This document shows, piece by piece, positions 17,962 through 27,945 of a stretch of 64,000 bases of DNA. Each line of letters starts with the position of its first letter. Within the stretch, counting starts at the first letter, position 1. Location: contig JAPLRR010000038.1 in assembly GCA_026399075.1 (NCBI GenBank), positions 34,992 through 98,991 of the forward strand, read 5' to 3'. The DNA is from Methylococcales bacterium. GTDB taxonomy: Bacteria > Pseudomonadota > Gammaproteobacteria > Methylococcales > Methylomonadaceae. Made by a program: the position numbers and the translations under genes. Below the pieces are notes generated by a model that saw only the letters and a program-made list of their open reading frames with translations, was not told where the DNA came from and did not search any database.

Positions 17962-18804
17962 ATGACTGATTTAATTTTAGAACATGGTAGCTTGCCATAT
18001 CCGCGCATTATGATGGATGCCGATGAAATAACACTGTTTAAGGATGTAAATAAAAGTCCTTTTTTTGGTATAGATTCAAATGGCGATTACCAGATTAAAA
18101 ATAGATTTTTTCTTGATAAAGAAGTCCAAGATGTTTACCGTTATGATTTGACTCGCGTTAATAAAAAATGGAAGTTGGTTTACCCGAATAGCCGAAAATT
18201 GGCTTCTTCTGGGGAGTCTTGTTTAGGCTGTCACTCCAATTATAAAGATGAAGCAATTAATCCAGATAAAAATAACATTATTGTTATATTGGAGTCTCCA
18301 CACAAAGATGAATATTGCAAAGATTGCTTTAAACCATTAGTACCTGCTAATGGTGATACCGGCACAAATTTTTGTGATTATTTTACAAGTCATTTTTTAA
18401 ATTATTTTATAGAGGAATTTGGAACAATAGAATCGAGGTTGAGTAAAAATAACACCTATAGTATCTGTTTTGTTAATCCAGTGCCTTTTCAAACTTCTCT
18501 GCATTTTATTCATAAAAGCAAACATTTACCTATAACACTTCGAGACAAAGTATGGAAAGAGCTATTTACATTGCAAAAATGTGATTTTATAAATAGGATG
18601 AAAAGCTATAGCAAAGTTCGACCTGTTATTATTTTGAATGCTTGTACTGGCAATGTCCAAGTTAATGGCACATTAAAAAACATACTAAGACAAGAAATTA
18701 ACATAGCTATATCTAGCAAGAAAATAAAATGTCATGCTAAGTTTAATACACCTCATCCATCATCATGGTGGAGCTGTTTAAATAGAAGATGTACTAAATG
18801 GTAA
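17962..18804 (+). CDS. AT-rich gene of unknown function with two CxxC pairs
   Basis: 280 residues, clearly more AT-rich in codon use than flanking genes, suggesting recent transfer. There is no signal peptide. Visible motifs: CLGCH (about residue 90), IIVILESPHKDEY with a nearby second CxxC, VNPVPFQTSL, ILNACTGN, and a terminal TPHPSSWW. The NPxPF and HPSS elements loosely resemble uracil-DNA-glycosylase-like folds, but key motifs are not convincing. The CxxC pairs probably bind zinc, not haem, because the protein looks cytoplasmic. Lying between toxin-antitoxin pairs, it could be a defence gene, but that is only a guess. Confidence 0.55.
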   Translation: MTDLILEHGSLPYPRIMMDADEITLFKDVNKSPFFGIDSNGDYQIKNRFFLDKEVQDVYRYDLTRVNKKWKLVYPNSRKLASSGESCLGCHSNYKDEAINPDKNNIIVILESPHKDEYCKDCFKPLVPANGDTGTNFCDYFTSHFLNYFIEEFGTIESRLSKNNTYSICFVNPVPFQTSLHFIHKSKHLPITLRDKVWKELFTLQKCDFINRMKSYSKVRPVIILNACTGNVQVNGTLKNILRQEINIAISSKKIKCHAKFNTPHPSSWWSCLNRRCTKW

Positions 18805-18885
18805 ATAAAAAGCAAGCTTGGTAGTGTCATAGGTTGGACTTCCTTGCATCAACCCAAGCGATAATACTTTATTTTAGGTTAAACA

Positions 18886-19098
18886 ATGCACAACAACTAT
18901 ACAGCAGTAATTAAACAAGATGGCAACTGGTGGCTAGGCTGGATTGAAGAAATCCCAGGCGTGAATTGCCAAGAAGCCACGCATGACGAATTAATTGAGA
19001 GTTTAAAAATCACGCTGCAAGAAGCTTTGGCATTTAACCGCGAAGAAGCGTTATTAAACGCAGGTTTACACTATCGGGAAGAGCTGATTGCGCTGTGA
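18886..19098 (+). CDS. HicB-type antitoxin (second pair)
   Basis: 70 residues: YTAVIKQDGNWWLGWIEEIPGVNCQEATHDELIESLKITLQEAL, the typical short HicB fold. Its TGA overlaps the GTG start of the following hicA. Here the antitoxin comes first, opposite to the pair at 17.1 kb, so the two pairs were probably acquired separately. Confidence 0.85.
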   Translation: MHNNYTAVIKQDGNWWLGWIEEIPGVNCQEATHDELIESLKITLQEALAFNREEALLNAGLHYREELIAL

Positions 19099-19283
19099 AA
19101 CGTTCAGAATTAATACGGTATTTAACGGAATTAGGCTGTGAATTATTGCGCGAGGGTGGGCGGCATTCATGGTGGCATAACCCAGAACTAAACAAACGTT
19201 CAGCGATTCCTAGACATGCCGAAATCAAAGATATTTTGGCAAATAAAATTTGTAAAGATTTGGGTGTAAAGCAGATTAAATAA
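19095..19283 (+). CDS. hicA: HicA mRNA interferase toxin (second pair)
   Basis: 62 residues from GTG 19095, overlapping the hicB stop. Canonical HicA: MKRSELIRYLTELGCELLREGGRHSWW, where the GGRHSWW histidine is the catalytic residue of the dsRBD-like fold, then IPRHAEIKDILANKICKDLG. Intact and properly paired, so this module looks functional. Confidence 0.9.
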   Translation: MKRSELIRYLTELGCELLREGGRHSWWHNPELNKRSAIPRHAEIKDILANKICKDLGVKQIK

Positions 19284-19372
19284 ACAGGATTGAGGTAGCC
19301 TAGCCTGAGGCACGAAATCCAACAACCCAACTAAAAATTATTTTGCAATCCACAACGCATAAGAGAACAGCC

Positions 19373-19510
19373 ATGACCACTATAGTCCTAGACTATGACC
19401 TAATGAATCAAGTTGTGCAGATTGCGGGCCACTCAACGCCACAAGAAGCTGCGATAGAACACACATTAAATACTATTGGTGAATATGATGGATGCAACAC
19501 AATTAGTTAA
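19373..19510 (+). CDS. 45-residue ORF before the vapB-type gene, possible antitoxin-like fragment
   Basis: ATG 19373 to TAA 19508-19510, 45 residues (starts MTTIVLDYDLMNQVVQIAGH). Its end overlaps the start of the next gene. The sequence resembles the N-terminal half of small antitoxin-type proteins but is too short to classify. An AGAGAACAG stretch upstream is a weak ribosome binding site. Confidence 0.35.
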   Translation: MTTIVLDYDLMNQVVQIAGHSTPQEAAIEHTLNTIGEYDGCNTIS

Positions 19511-19712
19511 TGAGATAGAACAATTACCACCTCAAGCGCAACATCAAATAGAGGATTTTATTGCTTTTATCAAAACACGTTATCAACCTGTGAACAGTAA
19601 GCTGTCGGATGAAGGATTTGTGGGGATATGGAGCGACCGCGATGACATGCAAGACAGTACAGAATGGGTAAAAAATACCCGCCAATCAGAATGGACAAAT
19701 AACAATGGCTGA
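19485..19712 (+). CDS. DUF2281/VapB-like antitoxin
   Basis: 75 residues from ATG 19485 (alternative GTG at 19476 or ATG at 19488). The helical N-terminus LVNEIEQLPPQAQHQIEDFIAFIKTRY is typical of DUF2281 antitoxins, and the tail FVGIWSDRDDMQDSTEWVKNTRQSEW is the toxin-binding strand usually seen with PIN-domain partners. The stop overlaps the start of the PIN-domain gene. Confidence 0.75.
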   Translation: MMDATQLVNEIEQLPPQAQHQIEDFIAFIKTRYQPVNSKLSDEGFVGIWSDRDDMQDSTEWVKNTRQSEWTNNNG

Positions 19713-20085
19713 TAGGGTTATTGTTGATACGGATATTCTAATTGATATTAGCCGTAATTCTGAACAAGCAATTGTTTACTTAGAGAATTAATCAATTCAT
19801 AGCCAACTCGCCGTTAGTGTAATTACCCAAATGGAGTTGTTGGTCGGTTGCCGGAATAGACAAGAACTTTTGTTGTTGGATGCGTTTTTAAAACGCTTTC
19901 AAATTATTAAATTGAATGAAGCTATTTCAATGATTGCCGTTGATTTATTGCGTCAATATCGTTTGAGTCATGGCCTATTAATGCCCGATGCGTTGATTGC
20001 TGCAACGGCTTTATTTGGGGAATGCGGGTTAGCAACTAAAAACCAACGCGATTACCGAGTAGTTACCCATGCCGTTAACCACTAA
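19705..20085 (+). pseudogene. VapC-type PIN-domain toxin interrupted by in-frame TAA
   Basis: ATG 19705, overlapping the antitoxin end, opens a PIN domain: VIVDTDILIDISR (first Asp), then an in-frame TAA at 19789-19791, then without frame change ITQMELLVGCRN (Glu), LLMPDALIAATAL (Asp) and a terminal NQRDY (Asp). All four acidic catalytic positions of a VapC RNase are present across the break, so a single base change explains the damage. Translation restarting at ATG 19831 would lack the first Asp and be inactive. Confidence 0.8.
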
Positions 20086-20102
20086 AACCGATAACCCCGG
20101 CC

Positions 20103-20128
20103 AAAAAAAGCCCGTCATCAGACGGGCT
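20103..20128 (-). terminator. Rho-independent terminator of the ilvBHC operon
   Basis: Stem AGCCCGTC / GACGGGCT with an ATCA loop, followed on the minus strand by seven T residues, 26 nt after the ilvC stop. Confidence 0.9.
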
Positions 20129-20153
20129 CTTAGGTTCTAAAAGCTAGAAATTA

Positions 20154-21242
<1,089 letters not shown>

Positions 21243-21734
21243 TTATACGTGTAAGCTTTTCTCGCCGCGTGAAATGCCTGTAGGCCCTGAGCGCACCACC
21301 TCGACAATGGTTTCAGGATCAACAGCGGCAATAAACGCATCCAATTTTTCTGACGGGCCAGTCATTTCAACAATATAAGTGGTTGGCGTGACATCAATGA
21401 TTTTGCCGCGAAAAATATCGGCCATGCTCCTGATTTCATCGCGAATTTCAGGGCTGGTCTTAATTTTGACCATCATCAGCTCACGCTCGATATGGAAAGA
21501 CTCCGCCAAATCGATCAGCTTGACCACATCAATCAGCTTGTTCAGCTGTTTGGTGATTTGTTCAATGATCTCCTCACTGCCGCGCGTGACCAAGGTCATC
21601 CGCGACAAACTGGGGTCTTCAGTCGGTGCTACGGTGAGTGATTCAATATTATAGCCGCGAGCAGAAAACAAACCCGCCACGCGTGATAACGCACCGGATT
21701 CATTCTCCATTAAAATTGAAATAATGTGTCTCAT
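21243..21734 (-). CDS. ilvH: Acetolactate synthase small (regulatory) subunit
   Basis: 163 residues with an N-terminal ACT domain (ISILMENESGALSRVAGLFSARGYNIESL) that binds valine for feedback control of IlvB, and the usual C-terminal domain. The ATG is adjacent to the ilvB stop, so the two subunits are made together. Confidence 0.97.
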   Translation of the reverse strand: MRHIISILMENESGALSRVAGLFSARGYNIESLTVAPTEDPSLSRMTLVTRGSEEIIEQITKQLNKLIDVVKLIDLAESFHIERELMMVKIKTSPEIRDEIRSMADIFRGKIIDVTPTTYIVEMTGPSEKLDAFIAAVDPETIVEVVRSGPTGISRGEKSLHV

Positions 21735-23471
21735 TTATGCCAATTCCCTGTCAGTCGAAGTGCCTGTGGCAACCCGTAATTTCATATCATGATGGCCTTT
21801 TCCGGCTTCAATCATGGGGTAAACATTTTCAGTCCTATCCGTCATGATGTCCAGAAAAACGGTGCGGTCTTTCATTGCAAACGCGGCTTCCAAAGCGGGC
21901 CTGACTTCTTCGGGCTTGTCGATACGCATACCGACATGGCCATAAGCTTCCGCCAATTTGACAAATTCCGGGATAGTGTCCATATACGAATGCGAATAAC
22001 GGCTTTCGTAAGTAAACTCCTGCCACTGCCTGACCATGCCCATATAACGGTTGTTCAGGTTGATGATCTTAATGGGCGTTTTATATTGCAGCGCTGTGGA
22101 CAATTCTTGTATGCACATTTGGATGCTGGCTTCACCGGTCACACAAGCCACATCTGCATCGGGGAACGCCAACTTGACGCCTATCGCCGCAGGCAAACCA
22201 AAGCCCATAGTGCCCAAGCCGCCGGAATTAATCCAACGGCGTGGTTTGTCAAACGGATAATATTGCGCAGCCCACATTTGGTGCTGGCCCACATCCGATG
22301 TCACATACGCCTCACCTTTGGTAACTTCGTAGAGTTGCTCTATGACGTATTGGGGTTTGATCAATGGGCCGGTGCGGTCAAATTGCAAACAATCAACGGC
22401 TTGCCAAACAGCGATTTGCTGCCACCAAGCTTCCAGGGCTTTTTTATTGGCCTTTTTGGGGCTGTCTTTGACCAGCGCGATCATTTGCTCCAACACAGGC
22501 TTAACGTCACCCACAATCGGAATATCTACCTTAACTGTTTTGGCAATGGAAGCCGGATCAATATCAATATGGATAATTTTGGCATACGGGCAAAACAAAT
22601 CCAGCTTGCCTGTCACGCGGTCATCAAAACGCGCACCGATGGCAATAATCACATCACTTTCGTGCATGGCCATATTGGCTTCATAAGTGCCGTGCATACC
22701 CAACATGCCGATAAACTGTTTGTCGGTAGCCGGATAAGCGCCCAAACCCATCAAGGTGTTGGTGATGGGATAACCCAGCAAGCGGGTAAACTCGGTCAGC
22801 TCTTTGCTGGCTTCGCCTAATACCACACCGCCACCCGCATAAATAATCGGTTTTTGGGCGGCAAGCAATAGCTCGACCGCTTTTTTAATCTGCCCTTTAT
22901 GCCCGCTGACCACAGGATTGTAAGAGCGCATAGCCACTTTTTTAGGGTATTTATAAGGCACTTTAATGTGCGGCGCGGTGATGTCCTTAGGCACATCAAT
23001 CACCACGGGGCCAGGCCGTCCGGTGGTGGCGACATAAAACGCCTTTTTAATGGTTTCCGCCAGCTTGGTCACATCCTTAACCAAAAAGTTATGCTTAACA
23101 CAGGGCCGAGTGATGCCGATCATATCGACTTCTTGGAACGCATCGCTACCAATCACTGGCAATGAAACCTGCCCAGAAATGACCACCAGAGGAATCGAAT
23201 CCATATAAGCCGTGGCAATGCCAGTGACGGCATTGGTTGCACCCGGGCCGGACGTGACCAAAACCACGCCAGGTTTGCCCGTGGCCCTGGCATAACCATC
23301 GGCTGCATGGGTTGCACCTTGTTCATGCCGAACCAGGATGTGTTTAAGGGCTTCTTGCTGGAACAAAGCATCATACAAATGCAATACCGCCCCACCAGGA
23401 TAGCCAAAAATATATTCCACGCCCTCGTCAATTAGACTTTGAACCAGGATTTGTCCGCCGCTTAGCTCCAC
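21735..23471 (-). CDS. ilvB: Acetolactate synthase large (catalytic) subunit
   Basis: 578 residues, ThDP enzyme making acetolactate from pyruvate. The N-terminal catalytic Glu lies in [16 protein letters not shown]; the FAD/regulatory middle domain and the C-terminal ThDP domain follow. The ThDP-Mg motif reads TGEASIQM, where GDGS or GEGS is usual, with the second ligand in NLNNRYMG; this is a mild deviation. The gene leads ilvBHC. Confidence 0.97.
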   Translation of the reverse strand: MELSGGQILVQSLIDEGVEYIFGYPGGAVLHLYDALFQQEALKHILVRHEQGATHAADGYARATGKPGVVLVTSGPGATNAVTGIATAYMDSIPLVVISGQVSLPVIGSDAFQEVDMIGITRPCVKHNFLVKDVTKLAETIKKAFYVATTGRPGPVVIDVPKDITAPHIKVPYKYPKKVAMRSYNPVVSGHKGQIKKAVELLLAAQKPIIYAGGGVVLGEASKELTEFTRLLGYPITNTLMGLGAYPATDKQFIGMLGMHGTYEANMAMHESDVIIAIGARFDDRVTGKLDLFCPYAKIIHIDIDPASIAKTVKVDIPIVGDVKPVLEQMIALVKDSPKKANKKALEAWWQQIAVWQAVDCLQFDRTGPLIKPQYVIEQLYEVTKGEAYVTSDVGQHQMWAAQYYPFDKPRRWINSGGLGTMGFGLPAAIGVKLAFPDADVACVTGEASIQMCIQELSTALQYKTPIKIINLNNRYMGMVRQWQEFTYESRYSHSYMDTIPEFVKLAEAYGHVGMRIDKPEEVRPALEAAFAMKDRTVFLDIMTDRTENVYPMIEAGKGHHDMKLRVATGTSTDRELA

Positions 23472-23938
23472 GCTAACACCTCAATAAATAGGATGAACTT
23501 CGATTTAAGTCGATTTTATTCGGATTGTTTAACCGCTAGACCATGGCCGCCGTTAAAAAATTCAGTTAGATGACATAATTGGGAATGCTGCCCTTATCCG
23601 GCAATACACCACCCGTCATTTTACTAGGTTCTTCAAGAAATTGTAATTATCTCGCTTATCCTTTTTGCAGATTGCGTAAATAAACGGCAAAGTTAGCGGG
23701 TTAGGGCTTTTGAAAAGAGGGCTTGGGGGCAGCCGAAGCTAGGTTGTTGGATGGGGTAATCGACGTACGCCGCATTTTACGACCCTTTGCTCCATGGTGT
23801 TGGCAAAGGCTTTATTTTAGCCAGGTTTTAAATTGGGGATGGTAGCTGTGTTGACGCGTAATTTTCATCAAACTTAGCATAATCAAAGGCAATAGGGAAA
23901 AATAGCGAATTTTTAAAACCGCTTTTTCGTACAGATAC
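23472..23938. other. 467-nt intergenic region upstream of ilvB
   Basis: Lies between the ilvB start and the end of the PLD-type gene, both on the minus strand. It should hold the ilvB promoter and leader. I see no reading frame with gene-like composition, no clear leader peptide run of Val/Leu/Ile codons and no strong hairpin. Confidence 0.4.
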
Positions 23939-25144
23939 TTAAATGGAAACATCATAACCAAAATATCGCAACCCAGCATTTGAATTCCCATTCCTCAGCG
24001 GATACTGGTCAGGAAAATAAAAACCAACTAATTCCTGTACACTTGAATCACCAAAATGCTTTAATGCCTTTTTGCATCTTACCATTCTGATTTTTATATC
24101 GTCTTCTCCATGCAACAACATGTTTAGGTTGCGTCTAATATCAATGAGCTTATTGTTTTCTGGCTTTAGAAACCCTTCTTTGTTGCCTGGGCGGGAGTTC
24201 ATGCAATTAAGGCAATCTAAAACTTCCCGAAGACCTTTCCTATTTATTAAAAGGACAGCTTCATGACTAAGCAGATTCTGGATTATCTGAGATCTATCCC
24301 ATCTCCATGAAATATCATTTCCTGCGTCTACCCATCTATTATAATTTTCGGCACAACGAATAATTTCAGCGTCAATATTTGTAATGGTTCGTGGCGGCAA
24401 AATGGTATTATTTGCAGTCCGTGCATACTCATATGAGGGCTGCCCATCATGATGGAAAAGATAGTCAAGCAAGCCATCTATCTCAAGAAAGATTGGGATA
24501 TTTGGTGCTATTCTTTGGCAGCGACGAGTATAAATACCAGACAGGTGTTTATAACATTCGACAAAAAAGTCGAAATCACCAAGCTTTCCTTGACCAGATG
24601 AGATTGGGTTAGCATTCGGTTGTGGTGGTAAATTCCATAAATTGGCAAGGCCATTTCCATCTTGTGGCTGCGTGGGCTCGGGTGCGCACCTTGATTCAAT
24701 TTCTTTTATCATCTGTAACGAAACAGGGGTCGATTTTTCCTTCCACCATAAATCGAACCGTGCAATTGCCTCTTTTGCTTCTTGACCTTCAAGTAGAACG
24801 CCCATTTCGTATCTTCTACTAAACGCCGTTTCGGTCAGATTGGCTGAGGCAATGATAACGGAATCGTCAATCACATATATCTTGGCATGAAGCCCACGTA
24901 GAGTGTTAACTTTTCCTGATTTAAAAAAGGTTTCTAGCGTTTTAAATGAAATTTGTGAACATACAGACAAATCAGTCAAAAGTCTGACGCTTATTTCAGA
25001 GGGCGTTTGCCACTTATTTCCTAATACACGGGAAATTGCACTAATACCCCCAATATAAGGGGATGCAATCCATATGCGTTCTGTTGACGCTTTCATTAAC
25101 TTTTGTAACTGATCAACCAGTAATTGCTCGTACAAAATTTTCAA
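23939..25144 (-). CDS. Phospholipase D-like (HKD) domain protein, possible nuclease
   Basis: 401 residues. The N-terminal PLD half-site is intact: H86-x-K88-x4-D93 with S100 and N102 (HAKIYVIDDSVIIASANLT), plus WIASPYIGG at 25-33. Only one HKD motif is present, so an active enzyme would need to dimerise, as in Nuc or BfiI. The C-terminal 200 residues have a helical region and end with FYFPDQYPLRNGNSNAGLRYFGYD, a type of segment I associate with restriction-like proteins. It could be a phage or plasmid defence nuclease. No methyltransferase lies beside it. Confidence 0.7.
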   Translation of the reverse strand: MKILYEQLLVDQLQKLMKASTERIWIASPYIGGISAISRVLGNKWQTPSEISVRLLTDLSVCSQISFKTLETFFKSGKVNTLRGLHAKIYVIDDSVIIASANLTETAFSRRYEMGVLLEGQEAKEAIARFDLWWKEKSTPVSLQMIKEIESRCAPEPTQPQDGNGLANLWNLPPQPNANPISSGQGKLGDFDFFVECYKHLSGIYTRRCQRIAPNIPIFLEIDGLLDYLFHHDGQPSYEYARTANNTILPPRTITNIDAEIIRCAENYNRWVDAGNDISWRWDRSQIIQNLLSHEAVLLINRKGLREVLDCLNCMNSRPGNKEGFLKPENNKLIDIRRNLNMLLHGEDDIKIRMVRCKKALKHFGDSSVQELVGFYFPDQYPLRNGNSNAGLRYFGYDVSI

Positions 25145-25311
25145 TGTCTTTCCTTGCTGAATAAGTAAGTATGTGTTCTAGGTTATTATAAGGCTCTCCG
25201 TAACACATCGATCGATTATTCTATTGTGTTGTGATACCCACCTTTTCCGATCATTTTTTTGATGTGGCCAGCTTATTGCAAGATCAGCTTTGTTATGCGC
25301 CCCATCTTTCA

Positions 25312-25461
25312 GACTACGGGCATCTGTCGCCGCACTGAGCCAAACCGATGTTCAAACAGCCACCTGAGCATTTTGGCTTTACCTAACAAAACGCCTTCTT
25401 GCTATCTTTTTTGCCGTCCTTTGGCAATTTCAATACTTTCTAAACTACTATCATAACGCAT
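25312..25461 (-). pseudogene. Decayed C-terminal fragment of a second Rpn/DUF4351-type gene
   Basis: On the minus strand from an ATG at 25461 the translation reads MRYDSSLESIEIAKGRQ, a TAG stop, then QEGVLLGKAKML and FEHRFGS. This parallels MRYVSSVERIGIAKGRQEG...VVLGKAQTL...EHRFGA in the intact gene immediately upstream at 25504-26496. It is the remnant of a tandem or replaced copy; nothing of the N-terminal nuclease part remains. Confidence 0.65.
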
Positions 25462-25503
25462 AGCTTGTTGCCCCCATAGCTTGTGGCTTACCAAGCTGAT
25501 GAT

Positions 25504-26496
25504 TTAGTGCGGCTTATCGTCGTTAAACACTTCCGTCAAGCTTGTAGATTCCAGCGCATTGCTTAGCCACCAGTTGAGCTGTTCTTCATCAGCCGCCATC
25601 ACTAGGCTTAAGATCGTATCGGGTAGTGCGCCAAAGCGGTGTTCAAGTATTAAATTTAGTGTTTGGGCCTTACCTAGTACAACGCCTTCTTGCCGACCTT
25701 CTTGTCGACCTTCTTGCCGACCTTCTTGCCGACCTTTGGCAATTCCTATTCGTTCTACACTGCTAACGTAACGCATGGTTTGTTGCTCCTCTAAGGTTTC
25801 TATTTCGTGCAATAGCTGTTGTTCTAAAGTTTCAGGCAAACACATCAGCCAGTCGATGACATGAAACAAGTCGATAATTTTTTGTTTGTCCCAATCCCGT
25901 TGATACAGCAACCTGACTAACTGCCACTTGGCTTGGTAGCGTTCGTGGTCATTCTTGCGGGTGCGTTGGGTTAAAATGTGCGCGGCGGTCATCAGGGCAA
26001 ACACATTGTCGGTTTGCAACAAGCTGTCCAATTGCGCGTGGTAATCAGTCAGCTTGGCGACGGGGAACGCGAGGTGATGTTTGCAGCCCAGCAATTCGTA
26101 GCCGTAACCTGTCGGTTTCCACTGTGGCTGTTCGTCAGCCAATACCGCCATGCTGGCGATAGGGCGGTCGTAGCGGTCAAATAGCCGATAATTGTAGACG
26201 AACATGCGCTTGGCAAATTCGGCTTGGGCGGTGCCTTGCACTTCAATGTGTATGTACACCCATTGTTCAGCACCGTTTTGTAACGCCACCCTGACCAGCT
26301 TATCGACATAGCGTTTGCCCAACTCGGCATCGCGCACCACTGCCGCCAGTTCTTGGTCTAAAAACTCATGTCCCTGGCCCCAATCGATCGCGGCATAGGC
26401 ATCGGGAAAGTAAAATGCCATAAATTCGGTAAAATACTGTTCGACGGCTTCTTTCCACGGGCTGTCGTAGTCATCATTGTTCACCTGTACGGTCAT
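25504..26496 (-). CDS. Rpn/YhgA-like transposase-family nuclease protein with DUF4351-type tail
   Basis: 330 residues. The N-terminal region (DSPWKEAVEQYFTEFMAFYFPD, WVYIHIEVQG, RMFVYNYRLFDRY) carries the PD-(D/E)xK-like pattern of Rpn/PDDEXK family transposase proteins, with E/Q in IEVQ as likely catalytic residues. A coding tandem 12-bp repeat (25687-25736) encodes RQEG four times, then VVLGKAQTLNLILEHRFGALP and the C-terminal DUF4351-like helices. Such repeats change copy number easily. Rpn proteins promote DNA breakage and recombination; the role here is unknown. Confidence 0.7.
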   Translation of the reverse strand: MTVQVNNDDYDSPWKEAVEQYFTEFMAFYFPDAYAAIDWGQGHEFLDQELAAVVRDAELGKRYVDKLVRVALQNGAEQWVYIHIEVQGTAQAEFAKRMFVYNYRLFDRYDRPIASMAVLADEQPQWKPTGYGYELLGCKHHLAFPVAKLTDYHAQLDSLLQTDNVFALMTAAHILTQRTRKNDHERYQAKWQLVRLLYQRDWDKQKIIDLFHVIDWLMCLPETLEQQLLHEIETLEEQQTMRYVSSVERIGIAKGRQEGRQEGRQEGRQEGVVLGKAQTLNLILEHRFGALPDTILSLVMAADEEQLNWWLSNALESTSLTEVFNDDKPH

Positions 26497-26677
26497 ACTT
26501 TTTCCCCGCTGCCAAAGGTTTATTGTAACTGATTTGCGGAATTATTTTCTCTGGGTCATGCAAAGACTTACGGCCGTTTAATCAGCTGGCTTGCAAGTAA
26601 ACGTTTTGCCCATAGCAACCTCTAAAGCCTTTGCACGCCTGCGCCCAGCTTTTTTGGCTTAGTTTTACAACTATGTG

Positions 26678-26980
26678 TTAATTGCCATTCAAATGGTTTT
26701 GCAATTGTACTAGACTGGATTCAAATTTTTCTGGCCTCACGTCAAGGCTATAGCAGTTCTCCAAACGGTAAAATATATCGTCCAATTTAATGTTTAACTC
26801 ACGAAAACGGGTAATTTTTTGACTATCATGACTGGTATTTTGCTTTAACTCGACAAGTTTATGTAAATTAGCAACTTCAACTTGAAAATCAGCGTTAAAA
26901 AAATCATCATCTAAGAAGCAAGCTACGAATTTCTTAGAATCAAACCATTTTTGGAAATCAAAAGTCCGTATTGTCTCCAT
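26678..26980 (-). CDS. Hypothetical small cytoplasmic protein
   Basis: 100 residues from the ATG at 26980 (METIRTFDFQKWF); an earlier in-frame start adds 12. Mostly helical, charged, with no recognisable domain, signal peptide or membrane segment. Codon use is AT-rich. It lies alone between the Rpn-type gene and a secreted protein gene, so it could be acquired DNA. Low confidence that it is expressed. Confidence 0.4.
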   Translation of the reverse strand: METIRTFDFQKWFDSKKFVACFLDDDFFNADFQVEVANLHKLVELKQNTSHDSQKITRFRELNIKLDDIFYRLENCYSLDVRPEKFESSLVQLQNHLNGN

Positions 26981-27309
26981 AGCAACCCATGAAGAAATTA
27001 GGCTAGACCGCGACACGACACAAACTGTTGTTCCAGTCGCATTACTGACCCTTGGATTTATCCGTTATGGCGTGGAATTCAAACCTCCGAGGTTTTTCTT
27101 GGAATTGGCTTAGCACTAAGCCCCCCCTTTAGCCACTGTCATCTTTAATTAACAATGCCATGCTATTTTCAAGTGTGTTGTGGCAACACATCTAATCCCT
27201 TGCGAAACAACAGTTTTCAATGGTTAAAGGCTTTCCGTAGGCTAACACGGTGCTCGCCTACCATTAAAAACTAACTTTTGCGATCTTTCCCACTTATCGG
27301 AGTCTTTTT

Positions 27310-27858
27310 ATGCATTATCAACGTGTGCTTTCTGTACTGGTTTTATTGCTTAGCTTTAGTTTTTCTGCCCATGCCAATTTGGTCAACAATGGCGACTTTG
27401 AAAGCAATGATTTGACTGGATGGACGCTTACTAACGGGGCAAACCCTCTCACTGTTGTTGACACGCTCTCCCCCCATAGCGGCTTGTCCTCTGCAAGTTT
27501 TGGCGCTTTTCAGAGTGTGGACACGATTTCACAATCCCTCAGTACAACGAGTGCTGCGGTATATAACTTGTCGTTTTGGTTGGCCAACTCGGACACGCAA
27601 AATTCCAACACTTTTGAAGTTTGGTGGGACGGGGCACTATTACAAAGCTGGGTTGATGCCAACCCTTTTTCTTATACGCTGTTTACTTATCAAGTAACCG
27701 CAACCAGCGCCAGCACACTGCTTGAATTTAAAGGCTTCAACGATGACGGTTATTTCGGCCTTGATGACGTTAGCGTCCCTGAACCCGAACTGCTTGGCTT
27801 GATAAGCTTGGGATTGGTCTGTTTAGTTTCCTTTAAAAAACGGCACCTGGCGGCTTAA
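27310..27858 (+). CDS. PEP-CTERM sorting-domain secreted protein
   Basis: 182 residues: signal peptide (cleaved near AHA), a beta-sandwich beginning LVNNGDFESNDLTGWTL as in carbohydrate-binding-like surface proteins, and a C-terminal PEP-CTERM signal (VPEPELLGLISLGLVCLVSFKKRHLAA type: PEP, hydrophobic helix, basic end). PEP-CTERM tails are cut by EpsH/exosortase during export of extracellular matrix. Preceded by a GGAG site. The next gene encodes another secreted protein. Confidence 0.85.
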   Translation: MHYQRVLSVLVLLLSFSFSAHANLVNNGDFESNDLTGWTLTNGANPLTVVDTLSPHSGLSSASFGAFQSVDTISQSLSTTSAAVYNLSFWLANSDTQNSNTFEVWWDGALLQSWVDANPFSYTLFTYQVTATSASTLLEFKGFNDDGYFGLDDVSVPEPELLGLISLGLVCLVSFKKRHLAA

Positions 27859-27945
27859 TTTTTACCTGGCTGCGGGACTCGTCTGCCGCAACATGCCATG
27901 TGCACTGCCTTAGACCCAAACTATAAAACTTATGAGGATTTACTA

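Noticed and set aside
18220..18240. CLGCH motif as a c-type haem site in the protein at 17962-18804
   Set aside because: The protein has no signal peptide, so haem attachment in the periplasm is unlikely; a second CxxC nearby fits zinc better.
25687..25736. Short regular repeats as a CRISPR array
   Set aside because: They are 12-bp tandem repeats without spacers and encode RQEG inside a gene.
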